From Streptomyces sp. NBC_00285 (GTDB taxonomy: Bacteria > Actinomycetota > Actinomycetes > Streptomycetales > Streptomycetaceae), in the NCBI RefSeq assembly GCF_036174265.1, contig NZ_CP108055.1, positions 3,906,001-3,970,000 on the forward strand: a stretch of DNA of 64,000 nt, given 5' to 3'. The translations under genes and the position numbers were made by a program. The notes under the pieces were generated by a model. It saw only the letters and a list, made by a program, of their open reading frames with translations, did no database searches and had not been told where the DNA came from. Below are positions 53,133 to 61,484 of the stretch, one piece after another (within the stretch, counting starts at the first letter, position 1; every line of letters begins with the position of its first letter).

Positions 53133-54527
53133 TCAGCCCTCGGTCTTCTCCTCGGCCGCGGCCTCGGCCGGGGCGTCCTCGGAGGCGGCCTCGACGGTCT
53201 CGGCCGTCTCGTCCTCGTCGTCGTCCAGGTCGACGACCTCGCCGTTGGTGTCCTTGACCGTGGCGGCCTCGACCACGACGGCCAGGGCCTTGCCGCGGGC
53301 GACCTCGCCGACGAGGAGCGGGACCTGACCGCCCTCGACGACCGCCTGGGCGAACTGGTCCGGGGACATGCCGGAGGAGGCGGCGCGGCGCATGAGGTGC
53401 TCGGTGAGCTCCTCCTGGTTGACGTTCAGCTTCTCCCGCTTGACGAGCTCGTCGAGGACGAACTGCGTCTTGATGCCCTTGACCGCGGCTTCCTTGGTCT
53501 CGGCGACGAACTCCTCCTCGGTCTTGCCCTGGATTTCCAGGTACTTCTCGAAGTCGAGGCCCATCTGGCCGAGCTGGTGGTGCTCCAGGTTGTGCTTGCG
53601 GGTGTTGATCTCTTCCTCGAGCAGCTTCTCGGGGACGGGCACCTCGACGAGCTCCAGCAGCTTCTCCAGGACGCGCTCCTGGGCCTGCGTGGCCTGGTCG
53701 TACTGCTTCATGTTCTCAAGGCGCTTGCGGCTGTCGGCCCGCAGCTCCTCGAGGGTGTCGAACTCGGAGGCGAGCTGCGCGAACTCGTCGTCCAGCTCGG
53801 GCAGTTCACGGGCGGCGACCTGGGTGACCTTGACGGTGACCTCGGCCTCCTTGCCGGCCGCCGAGCCGCCCTTGAGCTCGGACGCGAAGGTGGCCTCGCC
53901 ACCGGCCTCCAGGCCCTTCACGGCGTCGTCGATGCCTTCGAGGAGCTCGCCGGAGCCGATCGTGTAGGAGACGCCGCTGGCGACGCCGTCCTCCAGGACC
54001 TCGCCCTCGACCTTGGCCTCCAGGTCGATGGTGACGACGTCGCCGTCCTCGGCGGCACGCTCGACCGGGGAGGTCGAGGCGAAGCGCTCGCGGAGCTGCT
54101 CGACCGACTTCGCGATGTCCTCGTCGGTGACCTCGACGGAGTCGACCTCGACCTCGATGCCGGAGTAGTCCGGGATCTCGATGGCCGGGCGGACGTCGAC
54201 CTCGGCGGTGAAGTTCAGCGTCTCGCCGTCCTTCAGCTCGGTGATGTCGACCTCGGGCTGGCCGAGGACGTCGATCTCGGCCTCGTTGACCGCCTCGGTG
54301 TAGAACTTGGGAAGCGCGTCGTTGACCGCCTCCTCCAGCACCGCACCGCGGCCGAACCGCTGGTCGATGACGCGGGCCGGGATCTTGCCCTTGCGGAAGC
54401 CCTTCACCGTGACCTGCTGGTTGATCTTCTTGTACGCCGCGTCGAGGCTGTCCTTGAGCTCCTCGAAGGGCACCTCGATGCTGAGCCGAACCCGAGTCGG
54501 GTTCAGGGTCTCCACGGCGCTCTTCAC
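53133..54527 (-). CDS. tig: Trigger factor chaperone
   Basis: This 464-aa ribosome-bound chaperone has the docking motif '[15 protein letters not shown]' near residue 45, an FKBP-type prolyl isomerase domain (~150-250, '[18 protein letters not shown]') and the long helical C-terminal arms. The last ~35 residues are strongly acidic ('[20 protein letters not shown]'), as in other Streptomyces. GGAG lies 8 nt before the GTG at 54527; the frame extends upstream through the tRNA-Pro gene and is not coding there. It stands alone between tRNA-Pro and clpP1. Confidence 0.96.
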   Translation of the reverse strand: MKSAVETLNPTRVRLSIEVPFEELKDSLDAAYKKINQQVTVKGFRKGKIPARVIDQRFGRGAVLEEAVNDALPKFYTEAVNEAEIDVLGQPEVDITELKDGETLNFTAEVDVRPAIEIPDYSGIEVEVDSVEVTDEDIAKSVEQLRERFASTSPVERAAEDGDVVTIDLEAKVEGEVLEDGVASGVSYTIGSGELLEGIDDAVKGLEAGGEATFASELKGGSAAGKEAEVTVKVTQVAARELPELDDEFAQLASEFDTLEELRADSRKRLENMKQYDQATQAQERVLEKLLELVEVPVPEKLLEEEINTRKHNLEHHQLGQMGLDFEKYLEIQGKTEEEFVAETKEAAVKGIKTQFVLDELVKREKLNVNQEELTEHLMRRAASSGMSPDQFAQAVVEGGQVPLLVGEVARGKALAVVVEAATVKDTNGEVVDLDDDEDETAETVEAASEDAPAEAAAEEKTEG

Positions 54528-54747
54528 GGTTCGGTCTCCTTGGGGGCTGACTTCTTGGTTTCTGCCGGCGCCAGAACGGCTCCGGCGGATTAGCCGCCCG
54601 GGGGTCGTCCAGTGGAGATCCAGTGGATGAGGCACACGGGCGTGCAGCTTGCATAGTAACGGCAGCGGCGACACGCCCCAAAGGCGATCACGAACCCGGT
54701 CGCGCGAGGTGATCGCGCAGCCGGTCCGCGAGAGATCGCGCAGGTGG

Positions 54748-54821
54748 TCGGGGTGGCGGGATTTGAACCCACGGCCTTCCGCTCCCAAAGCGGACGCGCT
54801 ACCAAGCTGCGCCACACCCCG
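54748..54821 (-). tRNA. tRNA-Pro, anticodon TGG
   Basis: The 74-nt minus-strand sequence folds with a 7-bp acceptor stem (CGGGGTG/CACCCCG), D-arm, anticodon stem TCCGC/GCGGA with loop TTTGGGA, and the T-arm GTGGG-TTCAAAT-CCCGC. Discriminator A. CCA is not encoded. It reads codon CCA. Confidence 0.97.
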
Positions 54822-54996
54822 TCTGGTGCGTCACGTAGGGTACATGCCCGCAGGCAGCGGGGTTGCCGCATTTCACGAGCGCCGGGACGGAGTGCGCCCG
54901 CGCAGGGGGTTGGCGGGGGAAGGAATGTGCGGCGGGGCGGCACGACCCGCTACGATGCTTCCGTGCCGCCGGGCAGTGATCCACGGCGCGTGCTGT

Positions 54997-55070
54997 GCGG
55001 GCGTAGCTCAATGGTAGAGCCCTAGTCTTCCAAACTAGCTACGCGGGTTCGATTCCCGTCGCCCGCTCCA
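54997..55070 (+). tRNA. tRNA-Gly, anticodon TCC
   Basis: The structure starts GCGGGCG and closes CGCCCGC with discriminator T. The anticodon stem CTAGT/ACTAG carries loop CTTCCAA, anticodon TCC (reads GGA). The T-arm is GCGGG-TTCGATT-CCCGT. Encoded CCA is at 55068-55070. It is 175 nt from the divergent tRNA-Pro. Confidence 0.97.
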
Positions 55071-55080
55071 TACGACGCGG

Positions 55081-55113
55081 GGCCAGGTCAGAGGTTCGAT
55101 TCTCCACCTGGCC
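55081..55113 (+). other. tRNA-like minihelix remnant
   Basis: Eleven nt after tRNA-Gly, GGCCAGGT pairs perfectly with ACCTGGCC, and the interior CAGAGGTTCGATTCTCC resembles a T-arm with a degraded stem. D-arm and anticodon arm are absent. It looks like the acceptor stem joined straight to the T-arm of a deleted tRNA gene. A GGTTCGATTC B-box-like core supports this; no product can be inferred. Confidence 0.5.
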
Positions 55114-55164
55114 CTGACTCGTTTCCGGGGGCTCCACGCAGATCCATGCCGACGAGGAGTGTCG

Positions 55165-55482
55165 ATGCTCGGGTTCATGGACTGGTCCGTCGTCGTGATG
55201 GGCTGCTTGCTGGTTCTTCTCAGCTTCGGCTGCCGCTGGTGGGAGCGGGCACATGTGCGCAAAGGAACACGCTCCCGCCAGGGCATGCGCTTCTACGCGA
55301 TATGGATGCCCCTGCTCATCGGTCTTGGCATGATCGTCGCCAAGGTGCCGCACATGGTCGGCGCACCCTTCGCCATCGTCATGGCTGCTGACACGCTGAT
55401 CCTTGTACTGGCGGTCACGACGGCGCTGGTCCTGGCTGTACAGGTGAGGCGTCGGGCCGGCTCCGGGCCGTCCGCCGAGTGA
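55165..55482 (+). CDS. Small membrane protein
   Basis: This 105-aa protein has three hydrophobic segments: 'WSVVVMGCLLVLLSFGC', 'WMPLLIGLGMIVAKVP' and 'TLILVLAVTTALVLAVQV', with basic loops ('RKGTRSRQGMRF') and a basic tail. ATG 55165 has AGGAG 5 nt upstream; the GTG at 55159 overlaps that site. No family was recognised. It is the first gene downstream of tRNA-Gly and is followed by a hairpin-bearing gap. Confidence 0.72.
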   Translation: MLGFMDWSVVVMGCLLVLLSFGCRWWERAHVRKGTRSRQGMRFYAIWMPLLIGLGMIVAKVPHMVGAPFAIVMAADTLILVLAVTTALVLAVQVRRRAGSGPSAE

Positions 55483-55580
55483 CGGCAATGCTTGTCCGGG
55501 CGGCGTGCGGCGGTCGGCGTCCAGTGCACGATCAGCCGAGGTGCCGAGCGGGGGGATTCCCCTCGCCCGCTCCGAACAGG

Positions 55581-55617
55581 CCTCCGGCCCGGTTCCCCGA
55601 GGGGGTCGGGCCGGAGG
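55581..55617. terminator. Hairpin between convergent small genes
   Basis: CCTCCGGCCCG (55581-55591) pairs perfectly with 55607-55617 around a 15-nt loop, followed on the plus strand by TCTTTGTCGTG. It can end transcription of the plus-strand gene at 55482 and of the minus-strand gene at 55648. Confidence 0.75.
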
Positions 55618-55647
55618 TCTTTGTCGTGTTCGTCCGGTGATCCGGGG

Positions 55648-55842
55648 CTAGAACTGGATCGAGTTGATGGTGTCCGCTATCGAGTTCAGGAAGCGTTGGA
55701 TGTCGTCGGCCATGCCGGTCGAGGCGAGGAAGAAGCCGAAGAGCACCGCGACTATGGCGGGGCCGGCCTTGATGGACCCTCCCCGCATCAACACCACCAG
55801 GATGATCCCCAACAGCAGCACCACTGACAGCGAAATGGCCAC
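55648..55842 (-). CDS. Small two-span membrane protein
   Basis: This 64-aa protein is 'SLSVVLLLGIILVVLM' plus a Lys/Gly turn and 'AGPAIVAVLFGFFLAST', then an amphipathic C-terminus 'MADDIQRFLNSIADTINSI'. AAGGGTG precedes the GTG by 9 nt. Codon use is normal for the genus. I do not recognise a named family; similar short membrane proteins are common in Streptomyces. Confidence 0.68.
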   Translation of the reverse strand: MAISLSVVLLLGIILVVLMRGGSIKAGPAIVAVLFGFFLASTGMADDIQRFLNSIADTINSIQF

Positions 55843-56207
55843 AACTGATCACACCCTTGGTCGGTCCCGCTCTCCCGGCCCGGGGACGCGACCCCGCGAC
55901 CCCCGCCAGAACCATCGTGCCACCAACGCGGCCCGCATATGCGGCGGGTGAGGCAACGTTTGGCCATGCCCATACCTGCCCCGCCTCACCTGGCCGGTTC
56001 CTTTCGGTATGCGCCCACCGCGTCCGCACATCCCGTTCGCAGACAATTCGAATCGTCGGCACAGATGTGCCAGGGGTGTCGAAATGGAACGGTTCCGGCG
56101 GACTAATCACGACAATGCAGGCGTACCGAAACCTACTTGGAAGCGAACAACCAGCAACAACACAGCTGTTTTCACGGAAACACACAGCCCGCACTAAGGT
56201 GCCTCAG
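55843..56207. other. Gene-free stretch between two divergent membrane-protein genes
   Basis: No convincing gene was found in these 365 nt. The section 56030-56200 is clearly less GC-rich (CGAATCGTC, AATCACGACAATG, AACAACCAGCAACAACACAG) than the rest of the window and probably holds promoters for the acyltransferase gene. No strong hairpin was noted. Confidence 0.4.
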
Positions 56208-57332
56208 ATGTTTCCAGCCGCCGCCGACGCAGTCCCCCGTCCACGCTCGCCTCAGAATCCGCCGCCCGGCCGGCAGCGCGACGCCTTCTTCGACAACGCC
56301 AAGTACCTGGCGATCGTCCTGGTGGCGGTCGCGCACTCCTGGGAGCCGGTCAAGGGCGACAGCCGGATCCTGGAGGGCGTGTACACGGTCGTGTACTCGT
56401 TCCACATGCCGGCGTTCATCATCATCTCCGGCTTCTTCTCGCGCAGTTTCGACATGCGTCCGGACCGGCTGAAACGGCTGATCACCGGCGTCGCCGTGCC
56501 GTACATCGTCTTCGAGACGGCGTACTCCCTCTTCAAGCGCTACGCCGACCACGACCCGGGCATGGAGATCAGTCTCCTGGACCCGTGGTTCCTGACCTGG
56601 TTCCTGGTGGCGCTGTTCATCTGGCGGCTCACCACGCCGATCTGGAACCTGGTGCGGTGGCCGCTGCCGCTCGCGCTCGGCATCGCGATGCTGGCGTCCG
56701 TGACCCCGGGCATCGGCGACGACCTGGACCTGCAGCGGGTGCTCCAGTTCCTGCCCTACTTCGTGCTGGGTCTGGTCATGAAGCCCGAGCACTTCCGGAT
56801 GGTGCGCCGGCGCTCGGTGCGGATCGTGGCGGTGCCGGTGTTCGTGGCGGCCCTCGCCGTCGGCTGGTGGGCGGTGCCGCGCATGAACACCGCGTGGTTC
56901 TACCACCGCGACGCCGTCCAGGACATGGGCGCGCCCTGGTGGACGGGACCGGTCATGGTGCTGGCCATGTTCGGCGCCTCGCTGCTGCTGACGGCCTGCT
57001 TCTTCGCCTGGGTGCCGGGCCGGCGCATGTGGTTCACCGCGCTCGGCGCGGGCACGCTGTACGGCTATCTGCTGCACGGCTTCCTGATCAAGGGCGCCGG
57101 TTTCGCGGGCTGGTTCGACCAGGCGTGGCTGCACCGGCCGCTGGGCGAGATCTTCGTGAGCGCCCTCGCCGCGGTCGCCGTCACCCTGCTGTGCACCTCG
57201 CCCGTGCGCCGGGTCTTCCGGTTCGTGATGGAGCCCGACATGAACTGGGCGTTCAGGCGGGACGCGGCCGAGGCGGTGCGGGGACGGGAAGCGCCCCGCA
57301 AGACCGCCCCTCGCGAGACGGTCGACGCCTAG
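56208..57332 (+). CDS. Acyltransferase 3 family membrane protein
   Basis: This 374-aa protein has about ten membrane segments. The N-terminal 'DAFFDNAKYLAIVLVAVAHS' contains the candidate catalytic His of the family (H in 'VAVAHSWEPV'), followed by 'HMPAFIIISGFFSR' and 'RLITGVAVPYIVFETAY'. It resembles the fucose/sugar O-acetyltransferase branch that moves acyl groups to surface glycans. The substrate is unknown. ATG 56208 has AAGG 8 nt upstream. Its TAG stop overlaps the TAG of the convergent HD gene in the sequence CTAG. Confidence 0.88.
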   Translation: MFPAAADAVPRPRSPQNPPPGRQRDAFFDNAKYLAIVLVAVAHSWEPVKGDSRILEGVYTVVYSFHMPAFIIISGFFSRSFDMRPDRLKRLITGVAVPYIVFETAYSLFKRYADHDPGMEISLLDPWFLTWFLVALFIWRLTTPIWNLVRWPLPLALGIAMLASVTPGIGDDLDLQRVLQFLPYFVLGLVMKPEHFRMVRRRSVRIVAVPVFVAALAVGWWAVPRMNTAWFYHRDAVQDMGAPWWTGPVMVLAMFGASLLLTACFFAWVPGRRMWFTALGAGTLYGYLLHGFLIKGAGFAGWFDQAWLHRPLGEIFVSALAAVAVTLLCTSPVRRVFRFVMEPDMNWAFRRDAAEAVRGREAPRKTAPRETVDA

Positions 57333-57793
57333 AGCGACGGCTCAACCCGACCGAGAAGCGCGCGCATCGTCGCGTACTTCTCGGTCAGCCGTTTCCGCGT
57401 CGCCTCGTCCAGGACCGCCAGGCGCGCCGGGTCCGCGTTGTGCGCCAGGTCCGCCTCCTTCACCAGCAGGGCGCCCGGGGTGGCGAGGATGCGCCCGGCG
57501 TACGCCTCGGGCGGCTCTCCGGCCCGTTTGGTGACCGCGAGCACGATGTCCTTGGTACGGCGGCTCAGCGCGGCCTGATCGAGCCAGTGCTCGGAGAGGG
57601 CGTCGTCCTCGACGGAGTCGTGCAGCCAGGCCGCGGCGATCTGCTCGTCGTCGCCGCCCCGCGCGCGTACGCCCTCGGCGACGGCCCGCAGGTGTTCGGC
57701 GTAGGGCCGTCCCGCCTTGTCGGTCTGGCCCTCGTGCGCGGCGCGGGCGAGGGTCTCCACTTCGGCCAGGGTCAACTCGGGGGTGTGCGTCAC
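57329..57793 (-). CDS. HD domain phosphohydrolase, SpoT-hydrolase-like
   Basis: This 154-aa protein has 'RAAHEGQTDKAGRPYAEHLR' and 'IAAAWLHDSVEDDALSEHWL' (HD-xxED metal motif near residue 55), then 'VLAVTKRAGEPPEAYAGRI' and 'LVKEADLAHNADPARL'. The pattern is that of the hydrolase half of RelA/SpoT and of small MESH1-like enzymes that remove pyrophosphate from ppGpp. ppGpp or another nucleotide could be the substrate. GTG 57793 begins the conserved part; an ATG at 57847 is possible. No synthetase domain is present. Confidence 0.85.
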   Translation of the reverse strand: MTHTPELTLAEVETLARAAHEGQTDKAGRPYAEHLRAVAEGVRARGGDDEQIAAAWLHDSVEDDALSEHWLDQAALSRRTKDIVLAVTKRAGEPPEAYAGRILATPGALLVKEADLAHNADPARLAVLDEATRKRLTEKYATMRALLGRVEPSL

Positions 57794-57917
57794 GCGTTCA
57801 GTGTGCCGCCTCACAGCGTCGGCGGGTCGGCCGCGAGCGGGCCGCATGGTGCTCGCTTCGGCGGTCGGCGGGAGGTGCAGCCCCTCCCACGGGCGGGCGG
57901 GTGTGACGTGCCGTCGG

Positions 57918-59099
57918 TCAGCGGGGCATCGCCGCGGCCGTGGGCCCTTCCCGGCAGATCAGCAGCAGCGCCCGGTCGTCGTTGACGTCCTTGGCGACCG
58001 CCTCGATGAGATGCCAGGCCGCGCCGTGGAAGCCGCCGGCGACATAGCGGTCGGCCTCGCCCGTCAGCCGGTCGATGCCCTCCACTATGTCCCGCTCGGA
58101 GGTCTCCACCAGACCGTCCGTGAAGAGCATCAGGACGTCACCGGGGCGCAGCGAGCCCTTCACCGGGTCGAACTGCGCTCCGTCGTAGACGCCGAGGAGA
58201 GGGCCCTCGGCGGCCTTCTCCTCCCAGCGGCCGCTGCCGGCGCTGAGCTGGAGGCCCGGCGGATGGCCGGCCGAGTAGAGCTCGTAGTCGCCCGAGTCCA
58301 GGTCCAGGACCAGGTGGATCGAGGTCGCGAATCCCTCGTCCCAGTCCTGGCGGAGCAGATAGCCGTTCGCGGCGGGCAGGAAGGCGTGCGGGGGCAGCGA
58401 ACCCAGCAGGCCGCCGAACGCGCCCGACAGCAGCAGCGCGCGCGAGGCCGCGTCCATGCCCTTGCCGGACACGTCCGTGAGGACGACCTCCATGGTCCGG
58501 CCGCCGTTGGTCCGCGCCGCGACCACGAAGTCGCCGGAGAACGACTGTCCGCCCGCGGGACGCAACGCCATCTCGCGGTGCCAACCATGGGGCAGGTGGG
58601 GCAACTTGCTCTGTACCCGGATGCGTTCACGGAGGTCGAAGAGCATGGTGCCGCCGCGCCGCCAGGGCACCCCGACCCGGCTGCGGAACTGGGCGATGAG
58701 CAGACCGAAGAAGCCGCAGGCGGCCACGACCAGCACCACGCCGGGGGTGACCCGCGCCGCGCCCTCGGTGTACGGCCCGAGGCGCACCGACTCCACGATC
58801 AGCGCGGTCGCCGCCGCCGCGTACAGGCTGAGCAGGCTCGCCGGGCGCAGCAGCAGGCCGCCGGCGACGATCGGCAGGACCAGCGCGGCCGGTGAAACCC
58901 ACACGGAGTTCATCAAAGTGCTGGCGGTGATCAGCGGGACGGTGAGGAGCAGACCGGCCAGCGCGACCCAGTCCGAGCCGTCGCCGCGGAAGTAGTCGAC
59001 GGCACTTCTGCGCAGGCCGGTGCGGGCCCGGTGCCATTGCATCTTCAACCGGGCCGTGAACGTCTCGGCTTCCGCGCGCCGCTCTCGTCCTGCTGCCAT
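57918..59099 (-). CDS. SpoIIE-type PP2C phosphatase with membrane anchor
   Basis: This 393-aa protein has about four membrane segments (residues 45-140: 'WVALAGLLLTVPLITAST', 'VVLVVAACGFFGLLIAQF') and a C-terminal SpoIIE phosphatase domain. Metal-site motifs include 'FSGDFVVAARTNGG', 'VVLTDVSGKGMDAASRA' and 'DVLMLFTDGLVETSERDI'. Such proteins dephosphorylate anti-sigma factor antagonists in Streptomyces regulatory cascades. No sensor domain besides the membrane part was seen. The partner is not encoded nearby. Divergent from the Eis-like gene. Confidence 0.92.
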   Translation of the reverse strand: MAAGRERRAEAETFTARLKMQWHRARTGLRRSAVDYFRGDGSDWVALAGLLLTVPLITASTLMNSVWVSPAALVLPIVAGGLLLRPASLLSLYAAAATALIVESVRLGPYTEGAARVTPGVVLVVAACGFFGLLIAQFRSRVGVPWRRGGTMLFDLRERIRVQSKLPHLPHGWHREMALRPAGGQSFSGDFVVAARTNGGRTMEVVLTDVSGKGMDAASRALLLSGAFGGLLGSLPPHAFLPAANGYLLRQDWDEGFATSIHLVLDLDSGDYELYSAGHPPGLQLSAGSGRWEEKAAEGPLLGVYDGAQFDPVKGSLRPGDVLMLFTDGLVETSERDIVEGIDRLTGEADRYVAGGFHGAAWHLIEAVAKDVNDDRALLLICREGPTAAAMPR

Positions 59100-59247
59100 T
59101 AGTTCGGGACCTTATCCGTCGAACCCCCTGCTTGGCACAGGAGGTACGACTTGTCCCCCGTGCGAGCTTCGACTTCACAGTATTCTCAGCTGCGTGATCA
59201 GCCGAAATTCCCTCGCTCGTCCCGCAAAGCCCTGGTAGGCATGGTCC

Positions 59248-60477
59248 ATGGGGACTGACTTGCGGGTGCTTCGGCAGGACGACTGGGACGAGTGGTACGA
59301 CAACCTGATCCGCGCTTTCGGCGGGGTTCCGGAGTCGGCCGAGGAGCGGGAGCTGTTCCGCGAGCTCACCGCGTACGACCGGTCCATCGGGGCCTGGGAC
59401 GGCGACCGGTGGGTGGGCACGGCGGGGGCGTTCCGCTTCCGCCTGACCGTGCCGGGCGGTGCGTCGGTGCCGGCCGCGGGCGTCACGATGGTGAGCGTGG
59501 CGGGCACGCACCGGCGGCGCGGGGTGCTGACGTCGATGATGCGGCGGCAGTTGGACGACGTGCACGCCTGGGGCGAGCCGCTGGCCGTGCTCACCGCCTC
59601 CGAGCCGGTGATCTACGGCCGGTTCGGGTACGGCGTCGGCACATACCACCTCAACGCCGACATCGACACGACCCGCGTACGGCTGTCCGTGCCGCCCGGC
59701 ACCGACGACGTACAACTGCGGTACGCCGCGCCCGCCGACGTGCTCGACGCGTGCGAGGCGGTGTACGCCCAGCTCGTGTCGCGGCGGCCGGGAATGGTCG
59801 CGCGGGTCCCCGGCTGGGAGCGGCTGTGGCTGCTCGACCCGGAGAGCGAGCGGGACGGCGCCTCGCCGCTGCAGTGCGTGGTCGCGGAGCGGGACGGGGA
59901 GGTCGTGGGGTTCGTGCGCTTCCGGGTCAAGGCGGAATGGGAGGCGGCCGGGCCCAAGGGCACGGTGGTGGTCTCCGATCTGGACGCGCTGGATCCGGCC
60001 GTGCACGGCGCGCTGTGGCGGTTCCTGTTCGACCTCGACCTCACCTCGCGGATCGAGGTCAAGCGGCGGCCGGTTGACGAGCCCTGGCAGTACCTCGTCT
60101 CCGACGTCCGGCGCTGCTCACTGCTGGTGCGGGACGCGCTGCACGTACGGCTGGTGGACGTCGGGGCCGCGCTGCAGTCGCGGACCTACCAGGCGCCGGT
60201 GGACCTGGTGTTGGAGGTCGAGGACGCCTTCTGCCCCTGGAACTCCGGGCGTTGGCGGCTCAGCGGGGACACCAAGGGCGCGTCGTGCGAGCGTACGACG
60301 GACTCGGCCGATCTCGCTCTGTCCGTACGGGAGTTGGGGGCGGCCTACCTCGGTGGCGTGAGCCTCGCCTCGTTGGCCGCGGCCGGGCTGGTGCGGGAGG
60401 TGCGGCAGGGGGCGCTGGCCCAGGCCGCGGTGGGGTTCGGGTCGGCGGTGGCACCCTGGCTGCCGCACGGGTTCTGA
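59248..60477 (+). CDS. Eis-like GNAT acetyltransferase
   Basis: This 409-aa protein has the three-part Eis layout: an N-terminal GNAT domain with 'VTMVSVAGTHRRRGVLTSMM' (acetyl-CoA loop near residue 85), a second GNAT-like domain ('VVAERDGEVVGFVRFRV'), and a C-terminal SCP2-type domain ('LVLEVEDAFCPWNSGRWRL'). It ends in Phe ('PWLPHGF'), and the C-terminal carboxylate of Eis enzymes is catalytic. The general acid Tyr is probably in 'EPVIYGRFGYGVG'. Eis acetylates aminoglycosides and lysine residues; the true substrate here is unknown. Confidence 0.92.
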   Translation: MGTDLRVLRQDDWDEWYDNLIRAFGGVPESAEERELFRELTAYDRSIGAWDGDRWVGTAGAFRFRLTVPGGASVPAAGVTMVSVAGTHRRRGVLTSMMRRQLDDVHAWGEPLAVLTASEPVIYGRFGYGVGTYHLNADIDTTRVRLSVPPGTDDVQLRYAAPADVLDACEAVYAQLVSRRPGMVARVPGWERLWLLDPESERDGASPLQCVVAERDGEVVGFVRFRVKAEWEAAGPKGTVVVSDLDALDPAVHGALWRFLFDLDLTSRIEVKRRPVDEPWQYLVSDVRRCSLLVRDALHVRLVDVGAALQSRTYQAPVDLVLEVEDAFCPWNSGRWRLSGDTKGASCERTTDSADLALSVRELGAAYLGGVSLASLAAAGLVREVRQGALAQAAVGFGSAVAPWLPHGF

Positions 60478-60511
60478 CGGGCCCCGGCGCTCTGCGGCGG
60501 GTTCCTGGAGT

Positions 60512-61327
60512 TCACCTCTTCTGGCAGGTCGGGCACCAGAAGAGGTTGCGGGCGGCGAGACCGGCGGTGCGGATCTCGCCACCACAGATGTGGCACGGCA
60601 GATTGGCCCTGCGGTAGACGTAGACCTCGCCGCCGTGGTCGTCCACGCGGGGCGGGCGGCCCATCGCCTCCGGCATGTGTTCGGGGCGGACGGTGTCGAT
60701 GCGGTTGTTGCGGACGCCCTCGCGCATGAGGCCGACCAGGTCGGCCCAGATCGCGTCCCACTCGGCGGGGGTGATGTCCCGGCCCGCACGGTAGGGGTCG
60801 ATGCGGTGCCGGAAGAGGACCTCCGCCCGGTAGACGTTGCCCACGCCCGCGATGACCTTCTGGTCCATCAGGAGGGCGGCGATCGTCGTACGGCTGCCGG
60901 AGATCCGTCGGTACGCGGTCTGCGGGTCGGCGTCGACGTCGGCCCGGAGGGGGTCGGGGCCCAGGCGGTCGTGCACCGACTGCTTCTCAGCGGGGGTGAT
61001 CAGGGCGCAGGTCGTGGGGCCGCGGAGGTCGACGTACGCCGTGCTGTTCGCGAGGCGGAGGCGGACCGTGTCGGTGGGCGGGGGCGCGGGGGCGCCGCCG
61101 AAGGTGACCTTGCCGAAGAGGCCGAGGTGGATGTGGATCCAGTCGGTGGTGCGGAAGCCCAGGAAGAGGTGCTTTCCGTGGGCTTCCGTGTGGGTGAGGG
61201 GGGAGCCGTCGAGGAGGGCGGCGGCGTCGGAGAACTTGCCCTGGGGGCTGGTGACCCGGGGTTCGGTGCGCAGGAATGCGGCGCCGTAGTCCTGGGCCAG
61301 GCGGTGGATGGTGTGCCCCTCAGGCAC
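60512..61327 (-). CDS. Fpg/Nei family DNA glycosylase
   Basis: This 271-aa base-excision enzyme starts 'MPEGHTIHRLAQDYG', the Nei type (Pro2, Glu3) rather than MutM's MPELP. It has the helix-two-turn-helix 'GNVYRAEVLFRHRIDPYRAG' after 'ALLMDQKVIAGVGN' and the C-terminal zinc finger 'CHICGGEIRTAGLAARN' with a second 'CPTC' pair. It removes oxidised pyrimidines and nicks the DNA. AAGGAG precedes the GTG by 5 nt. Actinobacteria have several such paralogues, so the exact Nei subtype is left open. Confidence 0.93.
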   Translation of the reverse strand: MPEGHTIHRLAQDYGAAFLRTEPRVTSPQGKFSDAAALLDGSPLTHTEAHGKHLFLGFRTTDWIHIHLGLFGKVTFGGAPAPPPTDTVRLRLANSTAYVDLRGPTTCALITPAEKQSVHDRLGPDPLRADVDADPQTAYRRISGSRTTIAALLMDQKVIAGVGNVYRAEVLFRHRIDPYRAGRDITPAEWDAIWADLVGLMREGVRNNRIDTVRPEHMPEAMGRPPRVDDHGGEVYVYRRANLPCHICGGEIRTAGLAARNLFWCPTCQKR

Positions 61328-61366
61328 GGTGGCTCCTTGTTCGTCCGCGGGCGGGGGCGCTGCCCG

Positions 61367-61484
61367 GGGGCGGTTTTCTCGCCCCCGCCGCCCCTACCCG
61401 TCCCGTCCTTCGGGGGCTCCGCCCCCGGGCCCCCGCTCCTCAAACGCCGGAGGGGCTGGATTTGCCGCCGGAGGGGCTGGGTTG
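61367..61484. repeat. Streptomyces-type palindromic intergenic repeat
   Basis: The segment contains GGGGGCTCCGCCCCC, GGGCCCCCGCTCCTCAAACG and two copies of GCCGGAGGGGCTGG (the second 25 nt after the first, ending at the rpiB stop). From memory this CTCAAACGCCGGAGGGGCTG block with a GGGGCTCCGCCCC palindrome is one of the commonest intergenic sequences of Streptomyces. Read from rpiB it could act as terminator. A genome search would show the copy number. Confidence 0.6.

Noticed and set aside
54748..55113. tRNA pair as an integration site of a genomic island
   Set aside because: No integrase, excisionase or matching att repeat is seen; the flanking genes follow the normal chromosomal order.
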